Below, piece after piece: positions 36,124-44,829 of a stretch of DNA of 64,000 nucleotides. The notes beneath the pieces were generated by a model, which worked only from the letters and a program-made list of their open reading frames with translations, was not told the origin of the DNA and did no database searches. Source of the DNA: Symbiobacterium thermophilum IAM 14863 (GTDB lineage Bacteria; Bacillota; Sulfobacillia; Symbiobacteriales; Symbiobacteriaceae); the NCBI RefSeq assembly GCF_000009905.1, contig NC_006177.1, positions 186,001 through 250,000 of the forward strand. The letters are read 5' to 3'. Numbering within the stretch: the first letter of the stretch is position 1; each line of letters starts with the position of its first letter. The translations under genes were made by a program, and so were the position numbers.

Positions 36124-36195
36124 GTTGGAGGAAACGAAAGGGGGGAGAAAGGGGACTCGCAGGTACCGGACGGCAAAAGTGCACATGGACGTTCA

Positions 36196-36342
36196 GGATC
36201 CGCAAGCGCCAGGACTTGCGGCCGGCGGGGCCGCAAGTTGACGAGGTGGGGGATCTCGGAGGATTCGGCGGGTGACCCCCGGTTGCTCACGACCGTAAGC
36301 GGCTCTACAAAGGCCGGGAGCGATCCCGGAGACAAAGGGGCC
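36196..36342 (+). ncRNA. glmS ribozyme (GlcN6P-activated self-cleaving riboswitch)
   Basis: The conserved core is present: AAGCGCC at the cleavage site (predicted cut between A36205 and G36206), the paired segments GGACTTGCGGCC/GGCCGCAAGTT of P2-type stems, GTTGACGAGG, the GGGGGATCTCGGAGGATTCGGC region, CCCCCGGTTGCTCACGACCGTAAG, and a terminal stem CCGGGAGCGATCCCGG. In Firmicutes GlcN6P binding makes this RNA cleave itself, exposing the glmS mRNA to decay. It lies 140 bases upstream of glmS. Confidence 0.95.
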
Positions 36343-36396
36343 AGGTGAGGCCGAGGGACGGGCAGTGGTCGTCCCGGGCATCCTATTGTGCCTTTT

Positions 36397-36459
36397 GGCC
36401 GTGTCCACGGTAACCTGCGGCGGTGGAACCGCGCGGGCTGGGTGGACACGGCCCTTTTT
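36397..36459 (+). terminator. Strong hairpin with T run between ribozyme and glmS
   Basis: Perfect 12-bp arms GGCCGTGTCCAC (36397-36408) and GTGGACACGGCC (36442-36453) are followed by CTTTTT. The 33-base loop contains a second GC-rich fold with a GGTGGAACCGCG segment. It is placed like a leader attenuator, 25 bases before the glmS start. Confidence 0.7.
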
Positions 36460-36483
36460 GTGAAAGCGAGGAGGATCATCTGC

Positions 36484-38313
<1,830 letters not shown>

Positions 38314-38377
38314 GTGGACCGTTGCGGTGAGCATCGGTTCGATTCCCACGGCGCATGCCAGCGGGGCAAGTCCGTTG

Positions 38378-38406
38378 TTGACGCAACCCGGGATCGCGAC
38401 TATTCT
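38378..38406 (+). promoter_or_regulatory. Sigma-A promoter for the small basic protein
   Basis: TTGACG (38378-38383), exactly 17 bases, then TATTCT (38401-38406). The leader is about 55 bases to a strong ribosome site. Confidence 0.7.
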
Positions 38407-38466
38407 TGGAAGAAAAAAGGTGGCGCCAAGGAGGCGGACGCCGCCCAGAAGGGAGGGGTGGAAGCT

Positions 38467-38760
38467 GTGAGAGACAGGGTTGTGCGGAGCGCTCCCGGTC
38501 GCACCGGCGGCAGGATCTCGGTTGCCGTGCCGGCAGCCTCGACACTGCGGAGCTGGGAGCAGCGGGTGTACGTGCCACCCGCCCGCAACAAGGGGCGCCG
38601 GAACAAAGGGCGCCACCGCCTCTACACGGAGGCGGATCCCATCCCACTCCGGCCAGGCGGGCGACGGGTCGTCGCTGAGGCGCAGAAGGCCGCCCGCTTG
38701 CGGAGTCGGACAGTCGGACGGCTTCCCACCCGGGCGGTTGGGCCGCTGCGGGCCGGATAG
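38467..38760 (+). CDS. Small, highly basic protein of unknown function
   Basis: The predicted protein is 97 aa, starting at a GTG eight or so bases after GGGAGGGGTG. A promoter lies directly upstream, which supports a real gene. The chain is rich in Arg and Lys with short repeated basic runs (RNKGRRNKGRH, LRSRTVGRLPTRAVGPLRAG) and has no cysteines or membrane segment, suggesting a nucleic-acid-binding or ribosome-associated protein. No family is recognised. It lies between glmS and glnA and may be cotranscribed with glnA, 102 bases downstream. Confidence 0.55.
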   Translation: MRDRVVRSAPGRTGGRISVAVPAASTLRSWEQRVYVPPARNKGRRNKGRHRLYTEADPIPLRPGGRRVVAEAQKAARLRSRTVGRLPTRAVGPLRAG

Positions 38761-38862
38761 GCCGGCACAGGTCAGAAAAACTCCAGAGGCGGACGACCGG
38801 TCGCCATCAGGTTGGGTTCCCGGACAGGATGCGCAACCTTGATGCGAAGGGGAGACGAGAGA

Positions 38863-40278
38863 ATGGCGAAGGTCGATCGCGTGCTGGAGATGATTGCCGA
38901 AAAGGACATTCGGCTGCTGGATCTGAAGTTTGTGGACGTGCTCGGGATGCTGCACCACCTCACCGTGCCGGTGGAGGTCGTGGATGCCGAGCAACTGAGC
39001 CAGGGTTTCTTCTTCGACGGTTCGTCGATCCGGGGCTTCCGCGGGATCGCCGAGTCCGACATGATCCTGCGGCCTGACCCGGCGACGGTGGTCTGCGATC
39101 CCTTCGTCGAGGGGCCGGCGCTTTCCCTGATGGCGGACGTGCTGGAGCCCGGGCTCAGGGAGTACGGCCGCGATCCCCGCGGAGTCGCCCGCAGGGCCGA
39201 GGAGTACCTCCGGCAGACCGGCATCGCCGACACCTCCTACTGGGGCGTCGAGATCGAGTTCTTCGTGTTCGACAACGTCCGGTTCCAGACCGGCCCGGAC
39301 GCCTCCTTCTACTACGTGGACTCCGCGGAGGCGCACTGGAACTCAGGCCGGGTTCCCAACGGCGGGTACAAGGTGAAGCACCAGCAGGGGTACCTGCGGG
39401 CCCTGCCCATCGACGAACAGACCGACCTGCGAACCGCCATGACCCGGCAGATGCAGGCGCTGGGTCTGGTGGTGGAGCGGCACCACCACGAGGTGGCGTC
39501 GGCCGGGCAAAACGAGATCAACTTCCGCTTCTCCACGCTGACGGACACGGCCGACAAGGCGATGCTGTACAAGTACGCGGTGAAGAACGTCGCCAGGGCG
39601 CACGGCAAGACGGCCACCTTCATGCCCAAGCCGCTCTACCGCAACTCCGGCAACGGGATGCACTGCAACCAGTCGCTGGCCAAGGACGGCGTGAACCTGT
39701 TCTACGATCCCAACGGTTACGCCAATCTGAGCCAGATCGCCCTCTGGTATATCGGCGGGCTGCTGACCCACGCGGACGCGCTGCTGGCCATCACCAACCC
39801 GACCACCAACTCCTACAAGCGGCTGGTTCCGGGCTACGAGGCCCCCACCAACCTGGCCTTCTCCCGGGCCAACCGGTCGGCCGCGATCCGCATTCCGGTC
39901 AGCCTGTCGCCCAAGACCACCCGGATCGAGTTCCGCACGCCGGATCCCACGGCCAACCCGTACCTGGCCCTGGCCGCCCAGCTCATGGCCGGCCTCGACG
40001 GCATCCGCCGGCGGATCGACCCGACGGCGGCGGGCTTCGGTCCCGTGGATATCGACATCTACCACCACGCCGGGTCGGCCGCGGTGCAGCTGAAGCACGT
40101 GCCTTCTTCGCTGCGCCAGGCGGTGGAGGCGCTGAAGGCCGATCACGAGTTCCTGCTGGAGGGCGACGTCTTCTCGGAGGACCTGATCGAGACCTTCATC
40201 GCCTTGAAGGAAGACGAGATCCGGAATCTGGAGACGCATCCCCATCCGGTGGAGTTCGAGATGTATTTCGACAACTGA
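38863..40278 (+). CDS. glnA: Glutamine synthetase, GSI (beta-like length)
   Basis: The protein is 471 aa; ATG at 38863 with GGGGAGA upstream. Catalytic features of GSI are present: FFFDGSSIRGF, EIEFFVFD, NEINFRF, KPLYRNSGNGMHCNQSL, NSYKRLVPGYEAP, RIPVS and EFRTPDPTANPYLALAA. Firmicute GlnA of the alpha type is about 444 aa; this one has the longer beta-like layout, including a Tyr in the region adenylylated in enterics (IDIYHHAG). Whether it is modified is unknown, and no adenylyltransferase gene is seen here. It assimilates ammonia and feeds glutamine to GlmS nearby. Confidence 0.96.
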   Translation: MAKVDRVLEMIAEKDIRLLDLKFVDVLGMLHHLTVPVEVVDAEQLSQGFFFDGSSIRGFRGIAESDMILRPDPATVVCDPFVEGPALSLMADVLEPGLREYGRDPRGVARRAEEYLRQTGIADTSYWGVEIEFFVFDNVRFQTGPDASFYYVDSAEAHWNSGRVPNGGYKVKHQQGYLRALPIDEQTDLRTAMTRQMQALGLVVERHHHEVASAGQNEINFRFSTLTDTADKAMLYKYAVKNVARAHGKTATFMPKPLYRNSGNGMHCNQSLAKDGVNLFYDPNGYANLSQIALWYIGGLLTHADALLAITNPTTNSYKRLVPGYEAPTNLAFSRANRSAAIRIPVSLSPKTTRIEFRTPDPTANPYLALAAQLMAGLDGIRRRIDPTAAGFGPVDIDIYHHAGSAAVQLKHVPSSLRQAVEALKADHEFLLEGDVFSEDLIETFIALKEDEIRNLETHPHPVEFEMYFDN

Positions 40279-40296
40279 GCACGTCCCCTACGAGGA

Positions 40297-40339
40297 AGGG
40301 CCGGGAACCCGCCCAGTCTGCAGGCGGGTTCCCGGCCCT
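40297..40339. terminator. Bidirectional terminator between glnA and terC
   Basis: Perfect 17-bp arms (40297-40313 and 40323-40339, AGGGCCGGGAACCCGCC and complement) surround a 9-base loop between the convergent genes. Confidence 0.85.
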
Positions 40340-40363
40340 CTCGCCGTGACGGGGACGTCTCCC

Positions 40364-41296
40364 CTAGTCTGCGCTCTCGGGACGAGTCTTCTCCGGAATG
40401 AGCAGCGAGGCCAGGATGGCGATGGTGATGGTGCCGAGGACGACGGAGAGCGAGATCCAGGTCTCGACGTGGATGCCGAACGGGAGGACGAGCATCTTGC
40501 CGCCGATGAACAGCAGGACGAAGGCCAGCCCCAGGCTGAGGTAACGGAACTTGCCCAGGATGCCGGCGAGCAGGAAGTAGAGCGCCCGGAGGCCCAGGAT
40601 GGCGAAGATGTTGGACGTCAGTACGATGAAGAAGTCCTGGCTGATGGCCATGACGGCCGGGATCGAGTCGACGGCGAAGAGCAGGTCGGTCGCCTCGACC
40701 ATGACGATGGCCATGCCCAGCAGCGTGAGCTCCCAGCGGCCGTTCCTGCGGGTGATGACGGCGTGGCCGTCGTAGCCGGGATAGACGGGCAGCACCCTGG
40801 ACAGCAGCCTGTAGACCTTGTTGTCTTCCAGCGATGCCTTCTCCTCGTCGTTCTCCCGGAGCATCTTGAAGCCGGTGACCACGAGGAAGACGCCGAAGAC
40901 CGGCAGCAGCCAGGAGAATCGCTCCACCGCCTCCACGCCCAGGAAGATCAGCAGGCTGCGCATCGCGACGGCGCCGATCACGCCCCAGGCCAGGGCCCGG
41001 TGCTGAAGGCCGCCGCGGATGCCGAAGAAACCGAAGATCGTGGCGATGACGAACAGGTTGTCGACGCTGAGCGCCTTCTCCATGGTGTAGGCCGTAATAT
41101 ACTGCATCCACATTTCGGTGCCGTACCGGTAGTACACATAACCGCTGAAGAGCACGGCCAGCAGGATCCAGGCCAGTGAGGTCACCGTCGCTTCCTTCAG
41201 CCCGATGTCGTGGTCGTCCTTGTGCAGGACGAACAGGTCGAGCCAGGTGGCGAAGATCACGAACAGAAAGAAGGCCGTGAGTTCCAGATTGTGCAA
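40364..41296 (-). CDS. TerC-family membrane protein (Alx-like, probable Mn2+ exporter)
   Basis: The protein is 310 aa from a TTG at 41296 preceded by AAAGGAGAG. About eight or nine membrane segments are visible, with the TerC signature acidic residues in MEKALSVDNLFVI and MVEATDLLFAVDSIPAV. Relatives such as Alx and MeeF/MeeY export Mn2+, and Bacillus TerC proteins metallate exoenzymes. The yybP-ykoY riboswitch in the leader strongly supports Mn2+-responsive control and hence a manganese role. It is monocistronic and convergent with glnA. Confidence 0.95.
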   Translation of the reverse strand: MHNLELTAFFLFVIFATWLDLFVLHKDDHDIGLKEATVTSLAWILLAVLFSGYVYYRYGTEMWMQYITAYTMEKALSVDNLFVIATIFGFFGIRGGLQHRALAWGVIGAVAMRSLLIFLGVEAVERFSWLLPVFGVFLVVTGFKMLRENDEEKASLEDNKVYRLLSRVLPVYPGYDGHAVITRRNGRWELTLLGMAIVMVEATDLLFAVDSIPAVMAISQDFFIVLTSNIFAILGLRALYFLLAGILGKFRYLSLGLAFVLLFIGGKMLVLPFGIHVETWISLSVVLGTITIAILASLLIPEKTRPESAD

Positions 41297-41380
41297 CGCG
41301 ATCTCTCTCCTTTGCCTAGCGCATAACCTTACCGGGGCAGCAGCCTGTCATGCCGCCGGGGAAATACATAAGGGGCACGA

Positions 41381-41414
41381 CAAGATCCCTGTTCCGCTGT
41401 GGAACAAGGTCTTG
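41381..41414 (-). terminator. Expression-platform hairpin of the Mn2+ riboswitch
   Basis: On the minus strand CAAGACCTTGTTCC pairs with GGAACAGGGATCTTG around a short loop. It overlaps the conserved 3' end of the riboswitch (GCAAGACCTT), so metal binding to the aptamer should compete with this stem. Confidence 0.7.
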
Positions 41415-41512
41415 CCATGCCCCAGTCCATGCTGGCGGCCGGAACAGCCGGGGGCGTCCTGCCCGCACTGACCGACTGCTCCACCTGCAGGTGCAGGTCG
41501 GCTACTCCCCTT
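41405..41512 (-). ncRNA. yybP-ykoY manganese riboswitch
   Basis: Read on the minus strand, the region begins with AAGGGGAGTAGC and ends with GGCATGGCAAGACCTT, the conserved ends of the yybP-ykoY motif, with GGTCAGTGCGGG and ACTGGGGCATGG internal segments. The RNA binds Mn2+ in relatives. It is placed about 110 bases upstream of the terC start, the commonest gene under this riboswitch. Confidence 0.88.
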
Positions 41513-41536
41513 GTATACTCCAGAATCTACTTCATC

Positions 41537-41565
41537 AGTATAGCGGCGGCTTGTGCAGGTGTAAA
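41537..41565 (-). promoter_or_regulatory. Sigma-A promoter of the riboswitch-terC transcript
   Basis: On the minus strand TTTACA (41565-41560), 17 bases and TATACT (41542-41537). Transcription would begin about 20 bases before the riboswitch. Confidence 0.75.
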
Positions 41566-41643
41566 GGGGGCAGTCGCGTTGAAGGGGCGCGGGGCCCATC
41601 CGACGTCATACCAGCAGATGCTGCGCAGAAAGGGCGTGGGAAG

Positions 41644-42120
41644 ATGCAGTCAGGACAGGTGAACCGGAGTGTCTTCTGGGGTCTCACGCTGATAGCGTTC
41701 GGGCTGCTCCTGCTCCTGGGGAACCTCCGCATCGTCGTGTGGCCGCTGCGGGCCCTGTCGGGGCCGTTGGCGCTGGCGATTCCCGGGTTGATCTTCGCCG
41801 CCGTGTACTCTGGCAACCGGAGCCAGTGGTGGGCCATCATCCCCGCCGGCGTGATGCTGACCCTCGCCGGGGTGGCCTTGGTGGACGGGATCCTGCCCTG
41901 GGTCAACACGGGCTGGCTCTTCTTCTTCGGGCTGGCGGTGACCTTCGGGCTCGTCTGGCGGGAGACCGGAGGCGTACAGCGGTGGGCCCGGGTGGTGGCG
42001 CTGGCCTGCCTCGGGATGACCGCCCTGATCCTGCTCGGGTCGCTGGTGCGGATCGTGCTGCCGCTCGCCCTGGTGGGCATCGGCGTCTACCTGCTGGTCG
42101 GGCGAGGCCGGCTGGGATAG
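41644..42120 (+). CDS. Multi-pass membrane protein (LiaF/DUF5668-like topology)
   Basis: The protein is 158 aa. Its start at 41644 has a weak ribosome site (AAAGGGCGTGGG). Five or six hydrophobic helices fill almost the whole chain: NRSVFWGLTLIAFGLLLLLGN, LRALSGPLALAIPGLIFAAV, WWAIIPAGVMLTLAGVALV and others. The pattern resembles the membrane part of LiaF-type proteins, but the C-terminal cell-wall-reactive domain is missing. No specific function can be given. Confidence 0.78.
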   Translation: MQSGQVNRSVFWGLTLIAFGLLLLLGNLRIVVWPLRALSGPLALAIPGLIFAAVYSGNRSQWWAIIPAGVMLTLAGVALVDGILPWVNTGWLFFFGLAVTFGLVWRETGGVQRWARVVALACLGMTALILLGSLVRIVLPLALVGIGVYLLVGRGRLG

Positions 42121-42147
42121 GCGGGGAGAACCCGCGGCGTCAGGCTA

Positions 42148-42177
42148 TTGACAGGAGTCTGTCATCCCGGCTATGAT
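42148..42177 (+). promoter_or_regulatory. Sigma-A promoter for the 32-codon membrane peptide
   Basis: A consensus TTGACA (42148-42153), 18 bases, and TATGAT (42172-42177) lie 35 bases before the start codon. Confidence 0.8.
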
Positions 42178-42212
42178 GAACCCGAGCAAAACGTGCGAGA
42201 GGAGGTGCCGGA

Positions 42213-42311
42213 ATGTCGATCGTCATTCTGCTGGTGGCGATGATCGCCATGCTGACTTTCTGCGCGGTCGCCGCGCGGTTTTTCCGGCACGTCCCCGCAC
42301 GGTCTGCCTGA
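42213..42311 (+). CDS. Predicted 32-aa hydrophobic membrane peptide
   Basis: The ORF encodes 32 residues: a hydrophobic helix (SIVILLVAMIAMLTFCAVAA, about residues 2-21) and a basic tail (RFFRHVPARSA). GAGGAGGTG ends 5 bases before the ATG. It has its own consensus promoter 35 bases upstream and a terminator 18 bases downstream, so it forms a complete transcription unit. It resembles single-helix small membrane proteins that regulate larger partners, but no family is recognised. Too short for routine gene calling. Confidence 0.72.
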   Translation: MSIVILLVAMIAMLTFCAVAARFFRHVPARSA

Positions 42312-42329
42312 GAGACGTAACCAGGCCCG

Positions 42330-42356
42330 ACCGCGGGGCGTTGCCCTGCGGTTTTT
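42330..42356 (+). terminator. Terminator of the membrane-peptide gene
   Basis: ACCGCGGGGC (42330-42339) and GCCCTGCGGT (42343-42352) with one G-U pair and a GTT loop are followed by TTTTT. Confidence 0.88.
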
Positions 42357-42392
42357 GTCTTGTTGATCAAGACGGAGGAGGCCTGGTTCCGC

Positions 42393-42680
42393 TTGGCACG
42401 TTACCTGAACGCCGCAGATGTCCTGCCCGCCGAGTTGCTGGCCGAGGTCCAGCGCTATGCAGCCGGCGAGCAGCTCTATATCCCCCGCCCGCAGGAGCGG
42501 CTGCCGTGGGGCACCCGCACGGGGGCACGGGCGCAGCTGGCCCTGCGCAACGAGCAGATCCGGCAGCGGCGGCGGGAGGGGGCGAGCATCGAGGAGCTCA
42601 TGCGGGAGTTCCATCTGAGCTACGACTCGATCCGCAAGATCCTCTCCGGAAAGAACGGTTCCAACTGTTCACGGGGCTGA
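42393..42680 (+). CDS. CD3324-family small HTH protein
   Basis: The protein is 95 aa from a TTG at 42393, 11 bases after GGAGGAGG; the frame is open from 42360 but that start lies in the terminator. The sequence matches the CD3324/Mor-like pattern: YLNAADVLPAELLAEVQRY, IPRPQERLPWG, LALRNEQIRQRRREGASIEELMREFHLSYDSIRKIL, the last part being a helix-turn-helix. It is probably a DNA-binding regulator; targets are unknown. Confidence 0.8.
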   Translation: MARYLNAADVLPAELLAEVQRYAAGEQLYIPRPQERLPWGTRTGARAQLALRNEQIRQRRREGASIEELMREFHLSYDSIRKILSGKNGSNCSRG

Positions 42681-42828
42681 TTCCGCCCGCCCTGCGGGGT
42701 ACGCTGACGTTGCGGCCGGCCGGCGCGCAGTTCACCTGACGGGAGGGGGGTGATGGCCCTGGTTCACGCAGTGGTCGTCATCCCCGGCGGCCGGTGACCC
42801 AACTGGCCTTGCGGGGATGGCCCGACGG

Positions 42829-42856
42829 AAAGGCAGGCGCCTGGCGCCTGCCTTTT
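42829..42856 (+). terminator. Rho-independent terminator before spoVAC
   Basis: AAAGGCAGGCG (42829-42839) and CGCCTGCCTTT (42845-42855) form an 11-bp stem with a CCTGG loop and a TTTT tail. The 228 bases between the CD3324-like gene and spoVAC also hold a 14-codon ORF at 42753 with a good ribosome site but no other support. Confidence 0.85.
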
Positions 42857-42908
42857 CGCATACCCGCCGGGGCGCAGGCGCAGACTAGCTCTCCGGAGGT
42901 GTCCGAGC

Positions 42909-43382
42909 GTGACGATCCGAGAGGGAGCCTCGCAGGAGACGCAGCAGTCCCTGTACCGGCGGATGGTTGCCCGGGCGGAGCCGAGCCCGCCCCGTCTGCG
43001 CAACGCCGTGATGGCCTTCGTCTCCGGGGGGCTGGTCTGCGCGCTGGGGGAGGGCATCACGGACTTCTGGGAGCGGGTCCTGCGCATCTCGCACAAACAG
43101 GCGGCCGATCCGACGGTGGCCACGCTCATCTTCCTGTCGTCGTTGCTTACGGGCCTCGGCTACTTCGACAAGCTGGCCCGGCACGCGGGCGCCGGCCTGG
43201 CGGTGCCGGTCACCGGCTTCGCCAACGCGATGACGGCCACGGCGCTGGAGTTCAAGCGGGAGGGCCTGGTTTTCGGCATCGGCGGCCGCATGTTCCAGCT
43301 GGCCGGCGCCGTCATCGTCTACGGGGTGGTCACGGCCTTTGCGGTGGGCATCATCACGGGCATCGCCCGGCTGGTGCGGTGA
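42909..43382 (+). CDS. spoVAC: Stage V sporulation protein AC
   Basis: The protein is 157 aa with a GTG start. SpoVAC is a mechanosensitive channel-like membrane subunit that moves dipicolinic acid into and out of the spore. Three or four membrane segments are visible, with family stretches FVSGGLVCALGEGITDFW, FLSSLLTGLGYFDKLARHAGAGLAVPVTGFANAM and EFKREGLVFGIGGRMFQLAG. It heads spoVAC-AD-AE, a forespore (sigma-G type) operon in relatives. spoVAA/AB/AF are absent, as in many Clostridia. Confidence 0.97.
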   Translation: MTIREGASQETQQSLYRRMVARAEPSPPRLRNAVMAFVSGGLVCALGEGITDFWERVLRISHKQAADPTVATLIFLSSLLTGLGYFDKLARHAGAGLAVPVTGFANAMTATALEFKREGLVFGIGGRMFQLAGAVIVYGVVTAFAVGIITGIARLVR

Positions 43383-43391
43383 GGGATTGCG

Positions 43392-44408
43392 GTGGCGAGG
43401 AAGCACATCGGGGCGCAGACGGTTCGTCTGGAGCAGCCGCCCGTGATCGTGGGGGCGGCCGCGGTGGCCGGGCCGGTGGAGGCCCAGGGGCCGCTGGGAC
43501 ACGAGTTCGACCTGACGTATCCCGACCTGACCGTCGGCCAGGACTCCTTTGAGAAGGCCGAACGGCAGATGATGATCGACGCCTGCAACCTGGCCCTGCG
43601 CCGGGCCGGTATCCAGCAGAAACCGCCGGCCGTGGATTACTTCCTGGCCGGGGACCTGCTCAACCAGCTGATCACGACCGCCTTCAGCGGGCTTGAGCTG
43701 GGCGTGCCGCTGTACGGGCTGTACGGCGCCTGCTCCACGTTCACCGAGGCCCTGTCCCTGGGCGCCAAGCTGATCGACGGGGGCTTCGCCGACCGGGTGC
43801 TGTGCGCGGTCTCCAGCCACTACGGCTCGGCCGAGCGGCAGTACCGTTACCCGACCGAGTACGGCAGCCAGCGGAAGCCTTACGCGCAGCACACGGTGAC
43901 CGGAGCGGGGGCCGTCGTGCTCGCCTCCGCCGGGGAGGGGCCGCGGATCACCTACTGCACCACCGGCAAGGTGGTGGACTGGGGAGTCGCCGATCCGCTC
44001 AACCAGGGGGCGGCGATGGCGCCGGCGGCCGTGGACACGATCGAGGCGCACCTGCGGGACACCGGCCGGAGCGTCGACGACTACGACCTCATCGTCACCG
44101 GTGACCTGGCCAAGTTCGGCTACGAGATGGCCCGGCGCCTGGCGGCGGAGCGGAACCTGTACCTGGGCGAAAACTACCGGGACTGCGGCGTCATGGTCTA
44201 CGACACGACGAAGCAGAACGTCGACAGCGGCGGAAGCGGCTGCGCCAGCTCGGCGATCGTCACCTGCGGGCACCTGCTGAAGGAGATGGCGCGGGGCCGG
44301 CTAAGGCGCCTGCTGGTGGTCTCCACGGGCTCCCTGTTCTCGCCGACCAGCTTCCAGCAGGGCGAAAGCATCCCCACCATCGCACACGCGGTCGCAGTGG
44401 AGGCGTAA
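43392..44408 (+). CDS. spoVAD: Stage V sporulation protein AD
   Basis: The protein is 338 aa with a GTG start seven bases after GAGGG. SpoVAD has a thiolase/KAS-like fold without catalysis and binds dipicolinic acid. Seen here: GLYGACSTFTEALSLGAKL, HTVTGAGAVVLA, DYDLIVTGDLAKFGYE, DSGGSGCASSAIVTCGHLLKEM. It is soluble and works with SpoVAC and SpoVAE at the inner spore membrane. Spacing to the neighbours (9 and 4 bases) shows an operon. Confidence 0.97.
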   Translation: MARKHIGAQTVRLEQPPVIVGAAAVAGPVEAQGPLGHEFDLTYPDLTVGQDSFEKAERQMMIDACNLALRRAGIQQKPPAVDYFLAGDLLNQLITTAFSGLELGVPLYGLYGACSTFTEALSLGAKLIDGGFADRVLCAVSSHYGSAERQYRYPTEYGSQRKPYAQHTVTGAGAVVLASAGEGPRITYCTTGKVVDWGVADPLNQGAAMAPAAVDTIEAHLRDTGRSVDDYDLIVTGDLAKFGYEMARRLAAERNLYLGENYRDCGVMVYDTTKQNVDSGGSGCASSAIVTCGHLLKEMARGRLRRLLVVSTGSLFSPTSFQQGESIPTIAHAVAVEA

Positions 44409-44412
44409 CCCC

Positions 44413-44763
44413 ATGATGTACCTGAAGGCCTTTCTCGTCGGCGGCCTCATCTGCCTGATCGCCCAGGTCATCCTCGACAACACCAAACTCAGCCCGGGCC
44501 ACGTGCTCTCCGGCCTGACGGTCGCCGGCGGCGTGCTGGGAGGGCTCGGCCTGTACGACAAGCTGGTGGAGTTCGCCGGCGCAGGCGCCTCCGTCCCCAT
44601 CGCCAGCTTCGGCAACGCGCTGGTGAAGGGGGCGCTGCAGGAGCTGGACCAGAACGGCCTGGTGGGCGTGCTCACCGGGATGTTCGAGGTGACCAGCACC
44701 GGCATCGCGGCGGCGATCGTCTTCGCCTTCCTGACCGCGGTCACGTTCAACCCGAAGAGCTGA
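44413..44763 (+). CDS. spoVAE: Stage V sporulation protein AE
   Basis: The protein is 116 aa, the usual length of SpoVAEb-type subunits. It has about four membrane helices and the family motifs YLKAFLVGGLICLIAQVILDNTKLSPGHVLS and YDKLVEFAGAGASVPIASFGNALVKGA, which echo SpoVAC. It follows spoVAD by four bases and completes the three-gene dipicolinate channel operon. Confidence 0.97.
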   Translation: MMYLKAFLVGGLICLIAQVILDNTKLSPGHVLSGLTVAGGVLGGLGLYDKLVEFAGAGASVPIASFGNALVKGALQELDQNGLVGVLTGMFEVTSTGIAAAIVFAFLTAVTFNPKS

Positions 44764-44829
44764 GGCGTGCGCCGGGCTGACCGCCGGCCCCGCTGCATAG
44801 AGTAGTGGGGCGAAGGAGGGAGGCCCGGC

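Noticed and set aside
36410-36440. T-box-like GGTGGAACCGCG sequence in the glmS leader
   Set aside because: There is no stem I or specifier loop because the upstream DNA is the glmS ribozyme, so I treat it as part of the hairpin loop rather than a T-box riboswitch.
42753-42797. A 14-codon ORF with a good ribosome site before spoVAC
   Set aside because: It has a GGGAGGGGGG site, but no promoter, no recognisable peptide and no attenuator structure linked to it, so it could be chance.
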